From the NCBI GenBank assembly GCA_945862295.1, contig CAMAXT010000002.1, forward strand, positions 30,786 to 94,785: a stretch of 64,000 bases of DNA, given 5' to 3'. This DNA comes from Pseudobacteriovorax antillogorgiicola (GTDB lineage: Bacteria > Bdellovibrionota_B > Oligoflexia > Oligoflexales > CAIYRB01). Each line of letters opens with the position of its first letter. Within the stretch, counting starts at the first letter, position 1. A model generated the notes under the pieces. It made no database searches and was not told where the DNA came from. It saw nothing but the letters and a program-made list of their open reading frames with translations. A program made the translations under genes and the position numbers. This document shows positions 44,125-53,696 of the stretch, one piece after another.

Positions 44125-44401
44125 ACGAATCTCCTAATAAGAGACGTTATTATCATAAATTTGAGAAAAAGATGCTTGTGGGAAATTTGCTGATGGCCAG
44201 AGGAAGAAAAGTATATATTTAGTGATATTGGATAGTTAAAAGAGAAGATTCCTGACAAAGAGGGAGCATGCAAATTCGTTCGGCTAAAACAGACAGCGAC
44301 AGTTGGAAAAATCTTTGCAGGAATCTTATTTCAAAATTATACGACCATAGGGATTAAGGTGTCAAAATGGTTAATTAGTATACAGCATCGAGATAACACC
44401 C

Positions 44402-47065
44402 GTGAAAAAAAAATTATTCATTATTGATTCAATGGCACTCATCTTCCGAAGCTTCTACGCATTCAACCGCACAAGCTTGTCGACGAAAGACGGTGTTCAG
44501 ACCGGCGCCGTTTATGGATCGGCACTCTTTGTAAATAAAGTCATCTCAGAAGAAAAACCTGACTATCTCATCTGCGTTACTGATGCTCCGGGCGACACCT
44601 TTAGACATGAGCTCTACAAGGATTACAAAGCCCACCGCGACGCCATGCCGGATGATTTGAAAGGACAGCTGCCATTCTTCTTCGAGCTACTTACCGCCTT
44701 TGGCTGTCCTCCGATGAGCTTACGTGGGTTTGAGGCCGACGATATCATTGGAACCATTGCTAAACGGTTTTCTGGTGCAGATCTTGAGACTTATATCGTA
44801 TCTGGTGACAAAGATTTCATGCAACTTGTAAGTGATGACATCAAGATGTTTGTTCCGAAAAAGAACGAAGAATCCGTCATTGTCGGGCTACCTGAGGTCG
44901 CTGATAAGTTTCACTGTCCGCCAGAACGCGTGATCGACTGTCTCGCTCTAATCGGAGATACTGCTGACAACGTGCCGGGAGTTCCTGGCATTGGTGAAGT
45001 TACGGCTGCAAAGTTGATCGAAGAGTATGGAAGTCTTGAAGGCATCTATGAAAATATTGAGCGCATCAAAGCTAAGAAGCAGAAAGAAACGCTCCTAGCC
45101 AATAAAGAGAGTGCGTTTCTTTCTCGCCGCCTCGTCACTATCGATACGCAGGTACCGCTTGAATTTCAGCTTGAAGACTTTCGCTGCAAAGACAATGCGA
45201 CTACAAGCGACACTCTTCTTAGTTTCTATAAGAAACTTGAATTCAAAAGTTTGGTTAAAAAGATTGAATCAGAGTCTGGTAAAAAATCAGCAAAGAGTGA
45301 TTCGGCCACAGATATACCGCTCGGCTTAGCCGAGGTTATCGAAAGTCAGCCAGCAAAAGACTACAATATTCGTGCTTATACAGACGAAGAACTGGACTCT
45401 ATGGTCCATGGATTAAATGCCAATACGGATATCTATGTTCTTACAGTAAACAGCGGTGGAGACTTTCTTGCTGACCGGCCGACAGAATTTTGGTTTTTAG
45501 TAGGCGAAGACATAATTTCGTTACCAGGTAACGATAGAGGTGTATATTACGCCCGGAAGTTGCTCACCGGAAATGATGCCACTAAGGTCATACACGACTT
45601 TAAATTTGCGACTCATATGCTTAGAAACGTCGGGATAGACGTCAGCCTGCCAGTGTTCGACCCAGAGATTGCTGACTATCTGATCGACCCAAATAATTAC
45701 GATCACACGCTCTCAAGCCTCTCAAGCCGTTACCTTCATCAGTCCTGGCCAGACACCATTTATAACCAGCTGCAGCTTCTGCCAAGAATACAGGAGGAAC
45801 TAAAGACGCTATTGGTGAACATGGAGCTTATTGAGCTCATGAATGAGATCGATATCCCGTTAGTGCGAGTTTTGGCCAACATGGAGTCCGAGGGTGTTTT
45901 TATCGACGCTTCGTTTCTTGCAACCTACTCAGATAAGCTCGACATTTTGCTCAAGGAAGCTGAAAACGCTATCTACCAAGCAGTCGGGGAATCTTTCAAC
46001 ATTAATAGCCCAAAGCAGCTGCAGGACATTCTGTTTGTTAAACTTAAGATTCACGAGCAGCTGAAGATAAAAAATTTAAAAAAGACCAAGAATGGTTACT
46101 CGACCGATGAATCCGTGCTTACAAAACTCGCAGGACACCCGGTTCCGAAACTGATCTTAGACTACCGTTCGATTGCGAAACTAAAAAGCACTTACGTCGA
46201 TACATTGCCACAGTATGCAAACCAAATTTCTGGACGCATACATACCTGCTTTCGGCAAACGGTGGCAGCAACGGGTCGCCTAAGCAGCGACAAGCCTAAT
46301 CTACAGAATATCCCCATGCGCTCAAATCTTGGACGGGAGATCAGAAAAGCGTTTAGACCGGAAAATCCGGACTGGATATTTATATCCGCAGATTATTCAC
46401 AGGTAGAAATTCGCCTGCTTGCTGAGATGGCGGGTGACAATGACCTCATTCAGGCATTTATCGATGGGTTGGACGTTCACACCATTACCGCTTCAAAGAT
46501 TTTTAATGTGCCCTTAGAAAAGGTTGACCCAGTACTGCGCTCGAGAGCTAAAGCTATCAACTTTGGCATTATCTACGGCATGGGACCAGTGCGACTGTCC
46601 CAGGAAACGGGCGTTACGACGACAGAAGCTAAAGCATTTATCCAACGATACTTTGAAGTTTATCCCGGCATCGAAAGGCTATCGACCGAACTGATTGCCT
46701 TCGCGCGAAAGAATGGCTACTGCAAGACTCTCCTCGGACGTCGAAGGCCCATACCAGAGCTTAAGGATTCCAACAAAGGCCTCCAAGCCAGGGGAGAAAA
46801 CATCGCGATCAACGCCCCGATTCAAGGCACCTCAGCGGACTTGATCAAACTCGCGATGATCGACATTCACAAAAGACTTAAAGAGCAGCGTCTGAAAACA
46901 AAAATGATTCTTCAGGTGCACGACGAATTGGTTTTCACAGCGCCAAAAGCTGAGAAAGACCGGGCGATCGCACTGATCAAAGATTGTATGGAGCACGCAC
47001 TTAAGACCAAGGTACCTCTAAAGGTAGGGGTGGGCTCTGGAGAAAACTGGTTCGAAGCACATTAA
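44402..47065 (+). CDS. polA: DNA polymerase I with inactive 3'-5' exonuclease domain
   Basis: Pol I removes RNA primers and fills gaps. The 887-residue protein starts at a GTG and has a 5' nuclease domain (1-300; FYAFNRTSLSTKDG, GFEADDIIGT, SGDKDFMQL, GDTADNVPGVPGIGEVTA). A central 3'-5' exonuclease-like domain (about 325-500) follows, and then the polymerase with motif A ADYSQVEIRLLAEMAGD, O-helix RSRAKAINFGIIYGM and motif C LQVHDELVF. The proofreading residues are absent: the DTE motif reads VLTVNSGG and the N-x3-D motif reads HDFKFAT. The enzyme is thus probably non-proofreading, as in Thermus and Bacillus. A terminator lies 3 bases downstream. Confidence 0.96.
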   Translation: MKKKLFIIDSMALIFRSFYAFNRTSLSTKDGVQTGAVYGSALFVNKVISEEKPDYLICVTDAPGDTFRHELYKDYKAHRDAMPDDLKGQLPFFFELLTAFGCPPMSLRGFEADDIIGTIAKRFSGADLETYIVSGDKDFMQLVSDDIKMFVPKKNEESVIVGLPEVADKFHCPPERVIDCLALIGDTADNVPGVPGIGEVTAAKLIEEYGSLEGIYENIERIKAKKQKETLLANKESAFLSRRLVTIDTQVPLEFQLEDFRCKDNATTSDTLLSFYKKLEFKSLVKKIESESGKKSAKSDSATDIPLGLAEVIESQPAKDYNIRAYTDEELDSMVHGLNANTDIYVLTVNSGGDFLADRPTEFWFLVGEDIISLPGNDRGVYYARKLLTGNDATKVIHDFKFATHMLRNVGIDVSLPVFDPEIADYLIDPNNYDHTLSSLSSRYLHQSWPDTIYNQLQLLPRIQEELKTLLVNMELIELMNEIDIPLVRVLANMESEGVFIDASFLATYSDKLDILLKEAENAIYQAVGESFNINSPKQLQDILFVKLKIHEQLKIKNLKKTKNGYSTDESVLTKLAGHPVPKLILDYRSIAKLKSTYVDTLPQYANQISGRIHTCFRQTVAATGRLSSDKPNLQNIPMRSNLGREIRKAFRPENPDWIFISADYSQVEIRLLAEMAGDNDLIQAFIDGLDVHTITASKIFNVPLEKVDPVLRSRAKAINFGIIYGMGPVRLSQETGVTTTEAKAFIQRYFEVYPGIERLSTELIAFARKNGYCKTLLGRRRPIPELKDSNKGLQARGENIAINAPIQGTSADLIKLAMIDIHKRLKEQRLKTKMILQVHDELVFTAPKAEKDRAIALIKDCMEHALKTKVPLKVGVGSGENWFEAH

Positions 47066-47067
47066 AG

Positions 47068-47098
47068 AAAAAGCGCCGGATTAACTCCGGCGCTTTTT
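47068..47098. terminator. Bidirectional terminator between polA and the oxygenase operon
   Basis: AAAAAGCGCCGGA (47068-47080) pairs perfectly with TCCGGCGCTTTTT (47086-47098) around TTAAC. A and T runs flank both sides, so it ends both polA and the minus-strand operon whose last gene stops at 47120. Confidence 0.92.
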
Positions 47099-47119
47099 AG
47101 TTTGAAAAGATTTTTTTGT

Positions 47120-49705
47120 TTACAAAGTCTTCATGTACTCAATGAGATTGCTAAGATCCGGTGACTTTTTGATCGCTATAGCTACATCGGCTTGCGACGC
47201 ATCTGGACCTAGATTCGCAACTTCACCGCAATACTTATTGCCGAAGTCGTGACCAGCATTAGCCCAACCTTTCTTACCAGTATCGAATTCTTTGAAGTTC
47301 GCTACGTCGTATTTGCCGTAAGCTTTTGGTTTTTCCCACCAAACGAAACCAACGAGATCTTTATCGTAGTTGATATTACCACGGATAAATTTCTTAGGAC
47401 GGATGTTGCTGCACAGCAGGTGCACTAGAGTAGGAACCGAGCCGTTGTGTAGGTATGGAGCATTGGCCCAAACACCGTATAAAACGTCAGCTTTGTAGCC
47501 CGCGACGCCGTCTTGGACGCGTTTCGGTGTGTCTTTAAAGTAGTCGGCCATTAAGACTTCATACTGCTCTTTAGACATCCGTGGGATTGCATTGATGTCA
47601 GAAACATTTGAACCCCATTTTCCTTGCAGACCTTTTGGCAAACACCAGTCTCTGTCAGTACCCGGTTTACCAGGTGATCCAGAAACATCGCTCGGGTTGT
47701 TTCGCAAGTAGTAATAGCAAGCTTCGAGAACAAGAGCTGCCATACCGTGCTGAGACACAGGCGTGTTAGTCAATGTTCTACTCGGATCTACACCAAGGCC
47801 ATCTGGCGCACTGGCAGAAGCAGGATAAATCTTCTCATTGCTAGGTGAGTGACAAGCTGCGCACGATGCATCGAACAAATCCTTACCAGCTTTAGCCTGA
47901 ACTACATTCACCGCGAATGGATAAGGAGGTGGTGGCAAGTAGTCGATCAATGGATTTAATGGTTCGTGCATGCGAACGTTTACTTTTCTTGGGTCGCCAG
48001 TCGCAGATGTACCCGACGCTAGTGTTCGTGCTGCTGCACCTTGATTACCATCCCAGTTTGCAAGCTTGCGATCTTTTGCAAAGAAGAGGTTTTTAATATC
48101 AATCGGTGCAGGTGCGCCGGGACCCCAAGAAGCTGCGTTCTTCGCAATCTGGCCGCCAGTAATTTTATACTGCTCTGGAAGAGTATTGCCGCCTAGATCA
48201 GCTGAGGTCATACCTTTGATTGTTTCAGGAGTGCCGAGACCATCAAAGCCATTATAGAACGGGCTATCTGGATTAATCTTGTAGATGAACTCCATAAGTC
48301 CAGGAGCCGTAGTCTTACCGTTAGCTTCAAAACTTTCACGGAAGGCATGAATTGCTAGGAGGCCTGCGGCGACTCCGAATGCATCCATCTGTCCAGGTCT
48401 ATTTGCTAGAAGATCTGGCGTATTGTTGCCATTAAAGTTTCGCGCTGCAAGAACGTTGTAAATGAAATGCGTCTTGATACCAGAGCCAATAACTTCTTTA
48501 ATCACACCAGCGAAATCATCGATAAGTTGCATTGCCTGGTGGTAGGCGCGACGCTCACTTGCTTCGTCTTTGCCGTAGTATTTCGATGGATTAACCATAA
48601 CGTTCATGATTACGGCTTTTGCTAATGCTACGATCGCAACTTTATTGGGTTCAATTTCGTTTTTACCTTGGAAGGTAGTCGCTTTAGGATCGAAGCCTTT
48701 GGAAACCAAAAGAGCAGCAGTGTCTCTTAGAAGCTGACTGTAATACTGAGCTTCGATCTCCGTGTTCGGCGCACCGTAGAGGTATCTGATTCCGCCATTG
48801 TCGGTGCGTACACGACCTACGTGGCAGGCAGCGCATGAAAAGAAGACGTTGTCGTGCTTAGTTGGTTTACCGAAAGTTTGTGGTTTATCGTCGGTAGTTT
48901 CGTTATACCCGGCTTTTTCCCAAATATACTTGTTGATCGCGAGTTTTGTTTTTACTTGCGCGAAACCAGAGACTTTTCCTGAAAGCTGTTTCAAAAGAGA
49001 CGCTTTGGATTCAGTTGGGAACCCTTGCGGAGTGGATTCATATGCAAAACCGTATGGAAGTTGAACCTTTTGGAGGCCGGGATCTTTTACGGCGCTAAAC
49101 TCAGAAGAATATTCTGAAGCCTTGTCGTAGTTGGCGGGATGCGGCAACGCACCGATGTGATCGAGATTCTTTTCACCCGTTACGAGCGATGCTTGACGCC
49201 AAAGTTTCGCAAATCCACGAAGGGATGCGACCTCTTCAGCTGTAAACGTTGGCTTTGGTGCGCCGAAGTATGACGAGATACCAGTAAAGAAGTTGCTGCC
49301 TGCTGCAGTCGACTTTGCTGAATCAGCGAGGCTGGTGTAGTAAGCATCACGGTCTTCTAGCATGGTGATCGTCTTCCAAAGAACAAATGGCAAACCACCA
49401 AAACCTACAGGGCTCTCTTCAAACCACTTCCAGGCGCTTGCCGGGGTGTGGTTATTGCTAAAGCCGTATTTACTAGCAGCAGCAGAGTCGTTGATGCTCA
49501 AATACTGATAAATCGCTTTATCGCGTTTTTTGATCTCAGCATTCCAATCAGTTATTGGTTGCCGATCAACCCATGAGACGAGCCCATCGGCTGATCCAGC
49601 ATCAGATGTCTTCGAATCATCAGTTCGTGGTTTGCAACCAAAAGTGATCAAAACGAGCCCTGTTGCGAAAACCGCACTAAGCTTCACTGCCGACATTCGT
49701 CCCAT
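47120..49705 (-). CDS. Exported di-haem c-type oxygenase of the RoxA / fatty-acid dioxygenase type
   Basis: The ATG at 49705 (AGAGGA upstream) gives 861 residues with a lipoprotein signal: hydrophobic core, FGC with Cys at residue 24, then KPRTDD. Two haem c motifs, CAACH, lie at 291-295 and 615-619. The C-terminal segment YKADVLYGVWANAPYLHNGS (about 737-756), then VPTLVHLL and FDTGKKGWANAGHDFG, is the hallmark of the group containing rubber oxygenase RoxA and the Pseudomonas oleate 10S-dioxygenase/diol synthase, which are secreted di-haem proteins distantly related to cytochrome c peroxidases. It is longer than those (about 640-680). The substrate is not readable. It is the last gene of a four-gene operon with a P450. 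Confidence 0.88.
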   Translation of the reverse strand: MGRMSAVKLSAVFATGLVLITFGCKPRTDDSKTSDAGSADGLVSWVDRQPITDWNAEIKKRDKAIYQYLSINDSAAASKYGFSNNHTPASAWKWFEESPVGFGGLPFVLWKTITMLEDRDAYYTSLADSAKSTAAGSNFFTGISSYFGAPKPTFTAEEVASLRGFAKLWRQASLVTGEKNLDHIGALPHPANYDKASEYSSEFSAVKDPGLQKVQLPYGFAYESTPQGFPTESKASLLKQLSGKVSGFAQVKTKLAINKYIWEKAGYNETTDDKPQTFGKPTKHDNVFFSCAACHVGRVRTDNGGIRYLYGAPNTEIEAQYYSQLLRDTAALLVSKGFDPKATTFQGKNEIEPNKVAIVALAKAVIMNVMVNPSKYYGKDEASERRAYHQAMQLIDDFAGVIKEVIGSGIKTHFIYNVLAARNFNGNNTPDLLANRPGQMDAFGVAAGLLAIHAFRESFEANGKTTAPGLMEFIYKINPDSPFYNGFDGLGTPETIKGMTSADLGGNTLPEQYKITGGQIAKNAASWGPGAPAPIDIKNLFFAKDRKLANWDGNQGAAARTLASGTSATGDPRKVNVRMHEPLNPLIDYLPPPPYPFAVNVVQAKAGKDLFDASCAACHSPSNEKIYPASASAPDGLGVDPSRTLTNTPVSQHGMAALVLEACYYYLRNNPSDVSGSPGKPGTDRDWCLPKGLQGKWGSNVSDINAIPRMSKEQYEVLMADYFKDTPKRVQDGVAGYKADVLYGVWANAPYLHNGSVPTLVHLLCSNIRPKKFIRGNINYDKDLVGFVWWEKPKAYGKYDVANFKEFDTGKKGWANAGHDFGNKYCGEVANLGPDASQADVAIAIKKSPDLSNLIEYMKTL

Positions 49706-49749
49706 GGTAGTCCTCTTTAACGTTAAAAATATTTCATAAAAATTACTAG

Positions 49750-51099
49750 TTACTCGCAGCGCAACAATTGCGGACTAAATGCTTGGCCTCTTGGGCAAGA
49801 ACATGCCCTTGTCGCGTCATCCCAGGTGCCACCAGTCGTCATACAACCACGCTTCGCCAAGCCAAGCTTAACGCGTGGTGCTTGAACCGAACGAGCATCC
49901 GCATATCTTTTCTGATCAGCACGCCAGGTCAACGGATCTAAGATACGGGTTGGGCGCTCTTGAGTTTGAGAATCAGTAGCTTTGACGTCTGCATAAAAGC
50001 TATTTACAAGTTCGTTCTCCGCTACGATGTTGAAATCCATAACGCCACCGATGGTGAACATGACGTATTTGAACACTGCTGCTTGTGGATCTGTAAAGTC
50101 TTTGAACCCAGCTTTTGTACGGCAAGCATTAAGAGACTCTTCCATGAACTCTCTAACCTTCATTGCGTACTGAACATCGGTGATTTGAACTTGACCTGAT
50201 TCGCGTGCTTTTTTAAGAGCATCTGTTTTAGTCACTAACTCGGTCGAGTAGCATTTTCTATGCGGGCTATACGGCAGAATGCAGTAGTAGTGGGCCTGGA
50301 CGTCCAACCACCCGTTCGCGCGCGCGTTACGAAGGCATGAGTTACGTTCTTTATGAGCATTGGTGTCAGGTGTACCATTTGGTGTTTGAAATGCATTATG
50401 GAGTCTGACCATTTCGTCTTTAACAGCTGGATCGATTTTTGCGTTAATTTGTTGGAATGGAAGTAGTGGCGAAGCAACAGTTGAAGGTCCGCTGTAAGTA
50501 GCAAGAAAAGTCTTGTTTGCATCGTCAACAGAGGCATCGTAGCCAGGAGTGTTAGACATTGAGTCTGGACGTACAGTCACACCAAACCAATACTGGTCTT
50601 CGGTATCTAGTTGAATAGAGCACTCTTCACCAGCGGTAAAGCCAGTGGTCATTCCTAGCAGTTGCATTGCGTCGTCGCAAAGAACTTTCGTAGCAGTGTA
50701 AGAGTAGTTTTGTTTGTCGTTTGGCGTCAAAGGAATCTTAATCCCATTTGGAAGCGTCACTTGAAACGGACCAAATGTTCTTAGTGGCAAGCTTCGCGAA
50801 ACAGTTGCGCAAGCTTCCCGTGACATGCGGTCCATCTTTCGGAAAGACAGGAAGTTGTCTGGGCCACCGCAGGTAGAGCCGCCGCAGGCAGTTCCAACAT
50901 AACCAACGCCAGCAACAGTAACGGCGTCAATTTGCTCCCCCGTTGAACATTTTGGACCCGGTGCTGCCGGAACGACTACTGCCGGAGTTGCTGCACCGCC
51001 AGTGGCGTCTAAAACACCAGACTCGTCGTCGCGTTGCTTACAACCAACTACAGATAACAGCAACATTGCCGCCGTTCCAATAACCAACCGATTTATCAT
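49750..51099 (-). CDS. Cys-rich lipoprotein of the oxygenase operon
   Basis: The 449-residue protein has a lipoprotein signal (SVVGC, Cys at residue 20, then KQRDDE) and an Ala/Pro/Val linker. Many Cys follow (about 15), including CGGSTCGG near 72-78. Residues 264-283 read WLDVQAHYYC, then C283, a module shared with the 691-residue protein of the same operon. The C-terminal end (GCMTTGGTWDDATRACSC and PQLLRCE) is like a small Cys-rich domain, disulfide-bonded in an oxidising compartment. I recognise no family. Its place between the di-haem and P450 genes suggests a structural or carrier part of the same complex. Confidence 0.72.
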   Translation of the reverse strand: MINRLVIGTAAMLLLSVVGCKQRDDESGVLDATGGAATPAVVVPAAPGPKCSTGEQIDAVTVAGVGYVGTACGGSTCGGPDNFLSFRKMDRMSREACATVSRSLPLRTFGPFQVTLPNGIKIPLTPNDKQNYSYTATKVLCDDAMQLLGMTTGFTAGEECSIQLDTEDQYWFGVTVRPDSMSNTPGYDASVDDANKTFLATYSGPSTVASPLLPFQQINAKIDPAVKDEMVRLHNAFQTPNGTPDTNAHKERNSCLRNARANGWLDVQAHYYCILPYSPHRKCYSTELVTKTDALKKARESGQVQITDVQYAMKVREFMEESLNACRTKAGFKDFTDPQAAVFKYVMFTIGGVMDFNIVAENELVNSFYADVKATDSQTQERPTRILDPLTWRADQKRYADARSVQAPRVKLGLAKRGCMTTGGTWDDATRACSCPRGQAFSPQLLRCE

Positions 51100-51271
51100 G
51101 TGAACATCTCCGTGATAGTTTTCACGCCCCGCAACATAGCTCTGGACGAAGTTGTCATTCGGTACTTTTGAGGAAAATCTTCTTTTAGGCTAAAGTATGA
51201 CTTTTACCTTGTAAAGAGTATCTGTCGCCAACGGTACCTCTTGTAGATTGTGTCTGCCTCTGCTCAACCTG

Positions 51272-53674
51272 CTACTTAACGTTTCCGGAGACCTTCAACT
51301 TCAACTTAGTTGCGTAAAGTCCACGTGCGTCCATTTCTAGACTCTCGACTTTTTCAACAGTGTCGTAAGCAAAGATCGCTCTCATACTTTCAATAGTCAT
51401 CAATGGAGAAATGTACTGGCCAAGGCACCTATGACGACCAACTCCGTGATGAATATAGAATTTTCGTTCTTCTCTATCGGTAATGAATTTTTCTGAATCA
51501 GGCGTGTCCTTCATCGCTGAACCTTGGCAAACAAAAACCATTTGCCCAGCTGGAAAGCTTACGCCGTCGAGTTTACGGGTTAAATCTTTATACTCAGAAG
51601 GCTTTACTACCGTGGAAGTTGGGCTGACCGGGACGACATAGTTTTGCTGTCTCAGAAGAACTTCGCCCTGTGGCCGGTGACGCATCGCTTCATTGTAATA
51701 GCCACGCAGATTTGTATAAGACGCATCATCATCAGCACGGCACAGGACTTTAATCTGATCCTTATGAGTCGCATCGAAATAAGGAGCCCTTCTTGATTTT
51801 GCACCACCAATGTCTGTTCCAGTCTGGCCTGCTGCAAAATAGTCTTCGCCGTCTGTTCCATCGGCAGTGTAAGCAGGGTTGCAAAGGTCGGCCAAAGCGT
51901 CGATTGTTCTGGCTGTCTGCTCTTCCTGATTAATGATCGCACCCGCGATAATTCCGAATACGTTCTCTCTAATTCTCGTGTCTGAGAGTCGAGTATTAGT
52001 TGGATCGGCCTTTTGTCTCTTTATCAAACGCGTGATCATATTGTCTGGAACTGGTGCACCGCTGGGCATCTTGCCTTTTTCCATACCCACTTTGTAGGCT
52101 TGGATCCAGACCGCGATCAAAGACATCACTTGGAAACCACTGTGAACCGCTCCAAGTTGAACCTGCTCTTCTTTTTGAAAGTTATTAAAGAAGTTTTGGA
52201 AGCAGTTTTTTAACCACTGATACATCACTTCTTCGTCAGGCATAGTTGCGCCCGTCATCCCGGCGGCCTGTTCTTGACCCGGCATGATTTCAAAGTCTGC
52301 TATCAGAACATTGTTAGGGTTACCCGATGGTATCGGTTTATTGTGCTCGTCCAATGGCTGAAGATTGGTGGTATCCAGCGTGTATTTGCCGTTGGCATTA
52401 TCGACTTTGTAGAAAACTCTATTGAGATGTTCTCCAAGCTTGCCACCATCAAACGGGCCAGCATCAAGATCTGAGTACTGGTAGGCTTGGCCGGGAAGCT
52501 TACCTTCCATGACTTTGAATGGTAATCCGCGAGCACCAGCAACATAGACTCCAAAGTAAGATCCGATCAAGTCTACCGGCACATAGCGGGATAGGTTGAT
52601 CGCATCGATCTCGGGACCCTTAGCGATCATCTTTTTTACGCGTCTAGTAACGGAATCTCGGCATAACTTTTTAATCAATGGAAGGTCATCTCGGTTAGCG
52701 ACACCTTTCAGTTCTTCGTCAAATCCATCTTTAGAGAATTTTCCCTTTAGAAAAATCGCATCGTTCTCGTACTCGTCTTTATTATCTGTGCCCAAAATAA
52801 AAAACTTGTGCTGACCCTTCATTGCTTTACGCATCTCAGTGAAATACGGCTTCACAGTAAAGGCATAGTTTAGATCTTGGAGAACGTGCCTTACCTGTTC
52901 ATTTTTAGTGATCAAAGCAGGGCCTACGATCGGCTGAAAGATTCCTCCACGAATCGTTCCGTACTTTCCGAGTTCGGTATAGACGGCAGTGATCCGGCTT
53001 TGCTCTGCAGAGTCGCTGATAGTTGCCAAGAAATTTTGTGGATCCCTGAGCTGTTTGAACATGCGGTATGGTTCAAAAGCTAACCAATCTGAGATTAACT
53101 TGCCGAGTAGCTTGCCACGAAGAACAACCTTTTCTCGGTTTGCCGCTTTTCGTTTTTTATCTTCATCCGAATCAGTATCAAGAATAGTTTCTTTCAAAAC
53201 AGCAATCAGCTCTGGACCGCCGAGGAGCGTAAAGAATTTAAAGGGCGCTAAACTCGCAACGACTTGACCTGCGATATCTTGCATATCTTGTGCGGACGGT
53301 GCTGCACCACCTTGCGCGACGATCTCTGCCGCTTTGGTTTGCGCAGCAATCTGACCGTAAATTTTATCGAGATTGGTGATCCAATTCTTATAGTCATCGA
53401 CAAAGCATTGAAATTTTGGTCCTGGTCCCGATGTTCCACCGCTCGCGTCTTTAAGTCCCGAATTCTCTGCTCTCGATTTACAACTAGAAAGAACGAAACC
53501 AAACATGCCTGCCGAGCCCATGGCAACACCGGCCTGCATCAGCTGGCGTCTATTGACCTGAAAAATTTCGTTGTGCAGCTGAGCAATCTGATCATCATCG
53601 GCAACGGTAATGTCCGCGCTAGTATCAGGTATATGATCTAGATTTTTAAAGGTCCCAGTACCAAATTTTTGCAT
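51272..53674 (-). CDS. Tat-exported cytochrome P450 lipoprotein
   Basis: The 800-residue product combines export and P450 features. Residues 41-68 read NRRQLMQAG, a hydrophobic stretch, then VLSSC (Cys 65) and KSRAE: a twin-arginine signal with a lipobox. P450 marks are the ExxR of the K-helix in NEAMRHRPQ, the AG-containing I-helix segment GIIAGAIINQEEQTARTID, the PAGQMVFVCQGSAMKD strand, and the haem-thiolate loop HHGVGRHRCLGQYI (Cys about 750). The length is nearly twice that of a normal bacterial P450, with a 130-residue N-terminal extension and inserts. No reductase or ferredoxin is adjacent. An exported P450 might use peroxide or isomerise hydroperoxides. GGAG lies upstream of the ATG. 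Confidence 0.86.
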   Translation of the reverse strand: MQKFGTGTFKNLDHIPDTSADITVADDDQIAQLHNEIFQVNRRQLMQAGVAMGSAGMFGFVLSSCKSRAENSGLKDASGGTSGPGPKFQCFVDDYKNWITNLDKIYGQIAAQTKAAEIVAQGGAAPSAQDMQDIAGQVVASLAPFKFFTLLGGPELIAVLKETILDTDSDEDKKRKAANREKVVLRGKLLGKLISDWLAFEPYRMFKQLRDPQNFLATISDSAEQSRITAVYTELGKYGTIRGGIFQPIVGPALITKNEQVRHVLQDLNYAFTVKPYFTEMRKAMKGQHKFFILGTDNKDEYENDAIFLKGKFSKDGFDEELKGVANRDDLPLIKKLCRDSVTRRVKKMIAKGPEIDAINLSRYVPVDLIGSYFGVYVAGARGLPFKVMEGKLPGQAYQYSDLDAGPFDGGKLGEHLNRVFYKVDNANGKYTLDTTNLQPLDEHNKPIPSGNPNNVLIADFEIMPGQEQAAGMTGATMPDEEVMYQWLKNCFQNFFNNFQKEEQVQLGAVHSGFQVMSLIAVWIQAYKVGMEKGKMPSGAPVPDNMITRLIKRQKADPTNTRLSDTRIRENVFGIIAGAIINQEEQTARTIDALADLCNPAYTADGTDGEDYFAAGQTGTDIGGAKSRRAPYFDATHKDQIKVLCRADDDASYTNLRGYYNEAMRHRPQGEVLLRQQNYVVPVSPTSTVVKPSEYKDLTRKLDGVSFPAGQMVFVCQGSAMKDTPDSEKFITDREERKFYIHHGVGRHRCLGQYISPLMTIESMRAIFAYDTVEKVESLEMDARGLYATKLKLKVSGNVK

Positions 53675-53696
53675 TTTCAGGTCTCCAGACCAGAGT

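Noticed and set aside
51272-53674. P450 as part of a fungal-type dioxygenase-P450 fusion (linoleate diol synthase)
   Set aside because: The part before the P450 core is only about 130 residues after the signal and shows no animal-haem-peroxidase motifs; the dioxygenase role is better given to the separate di-haem protein.
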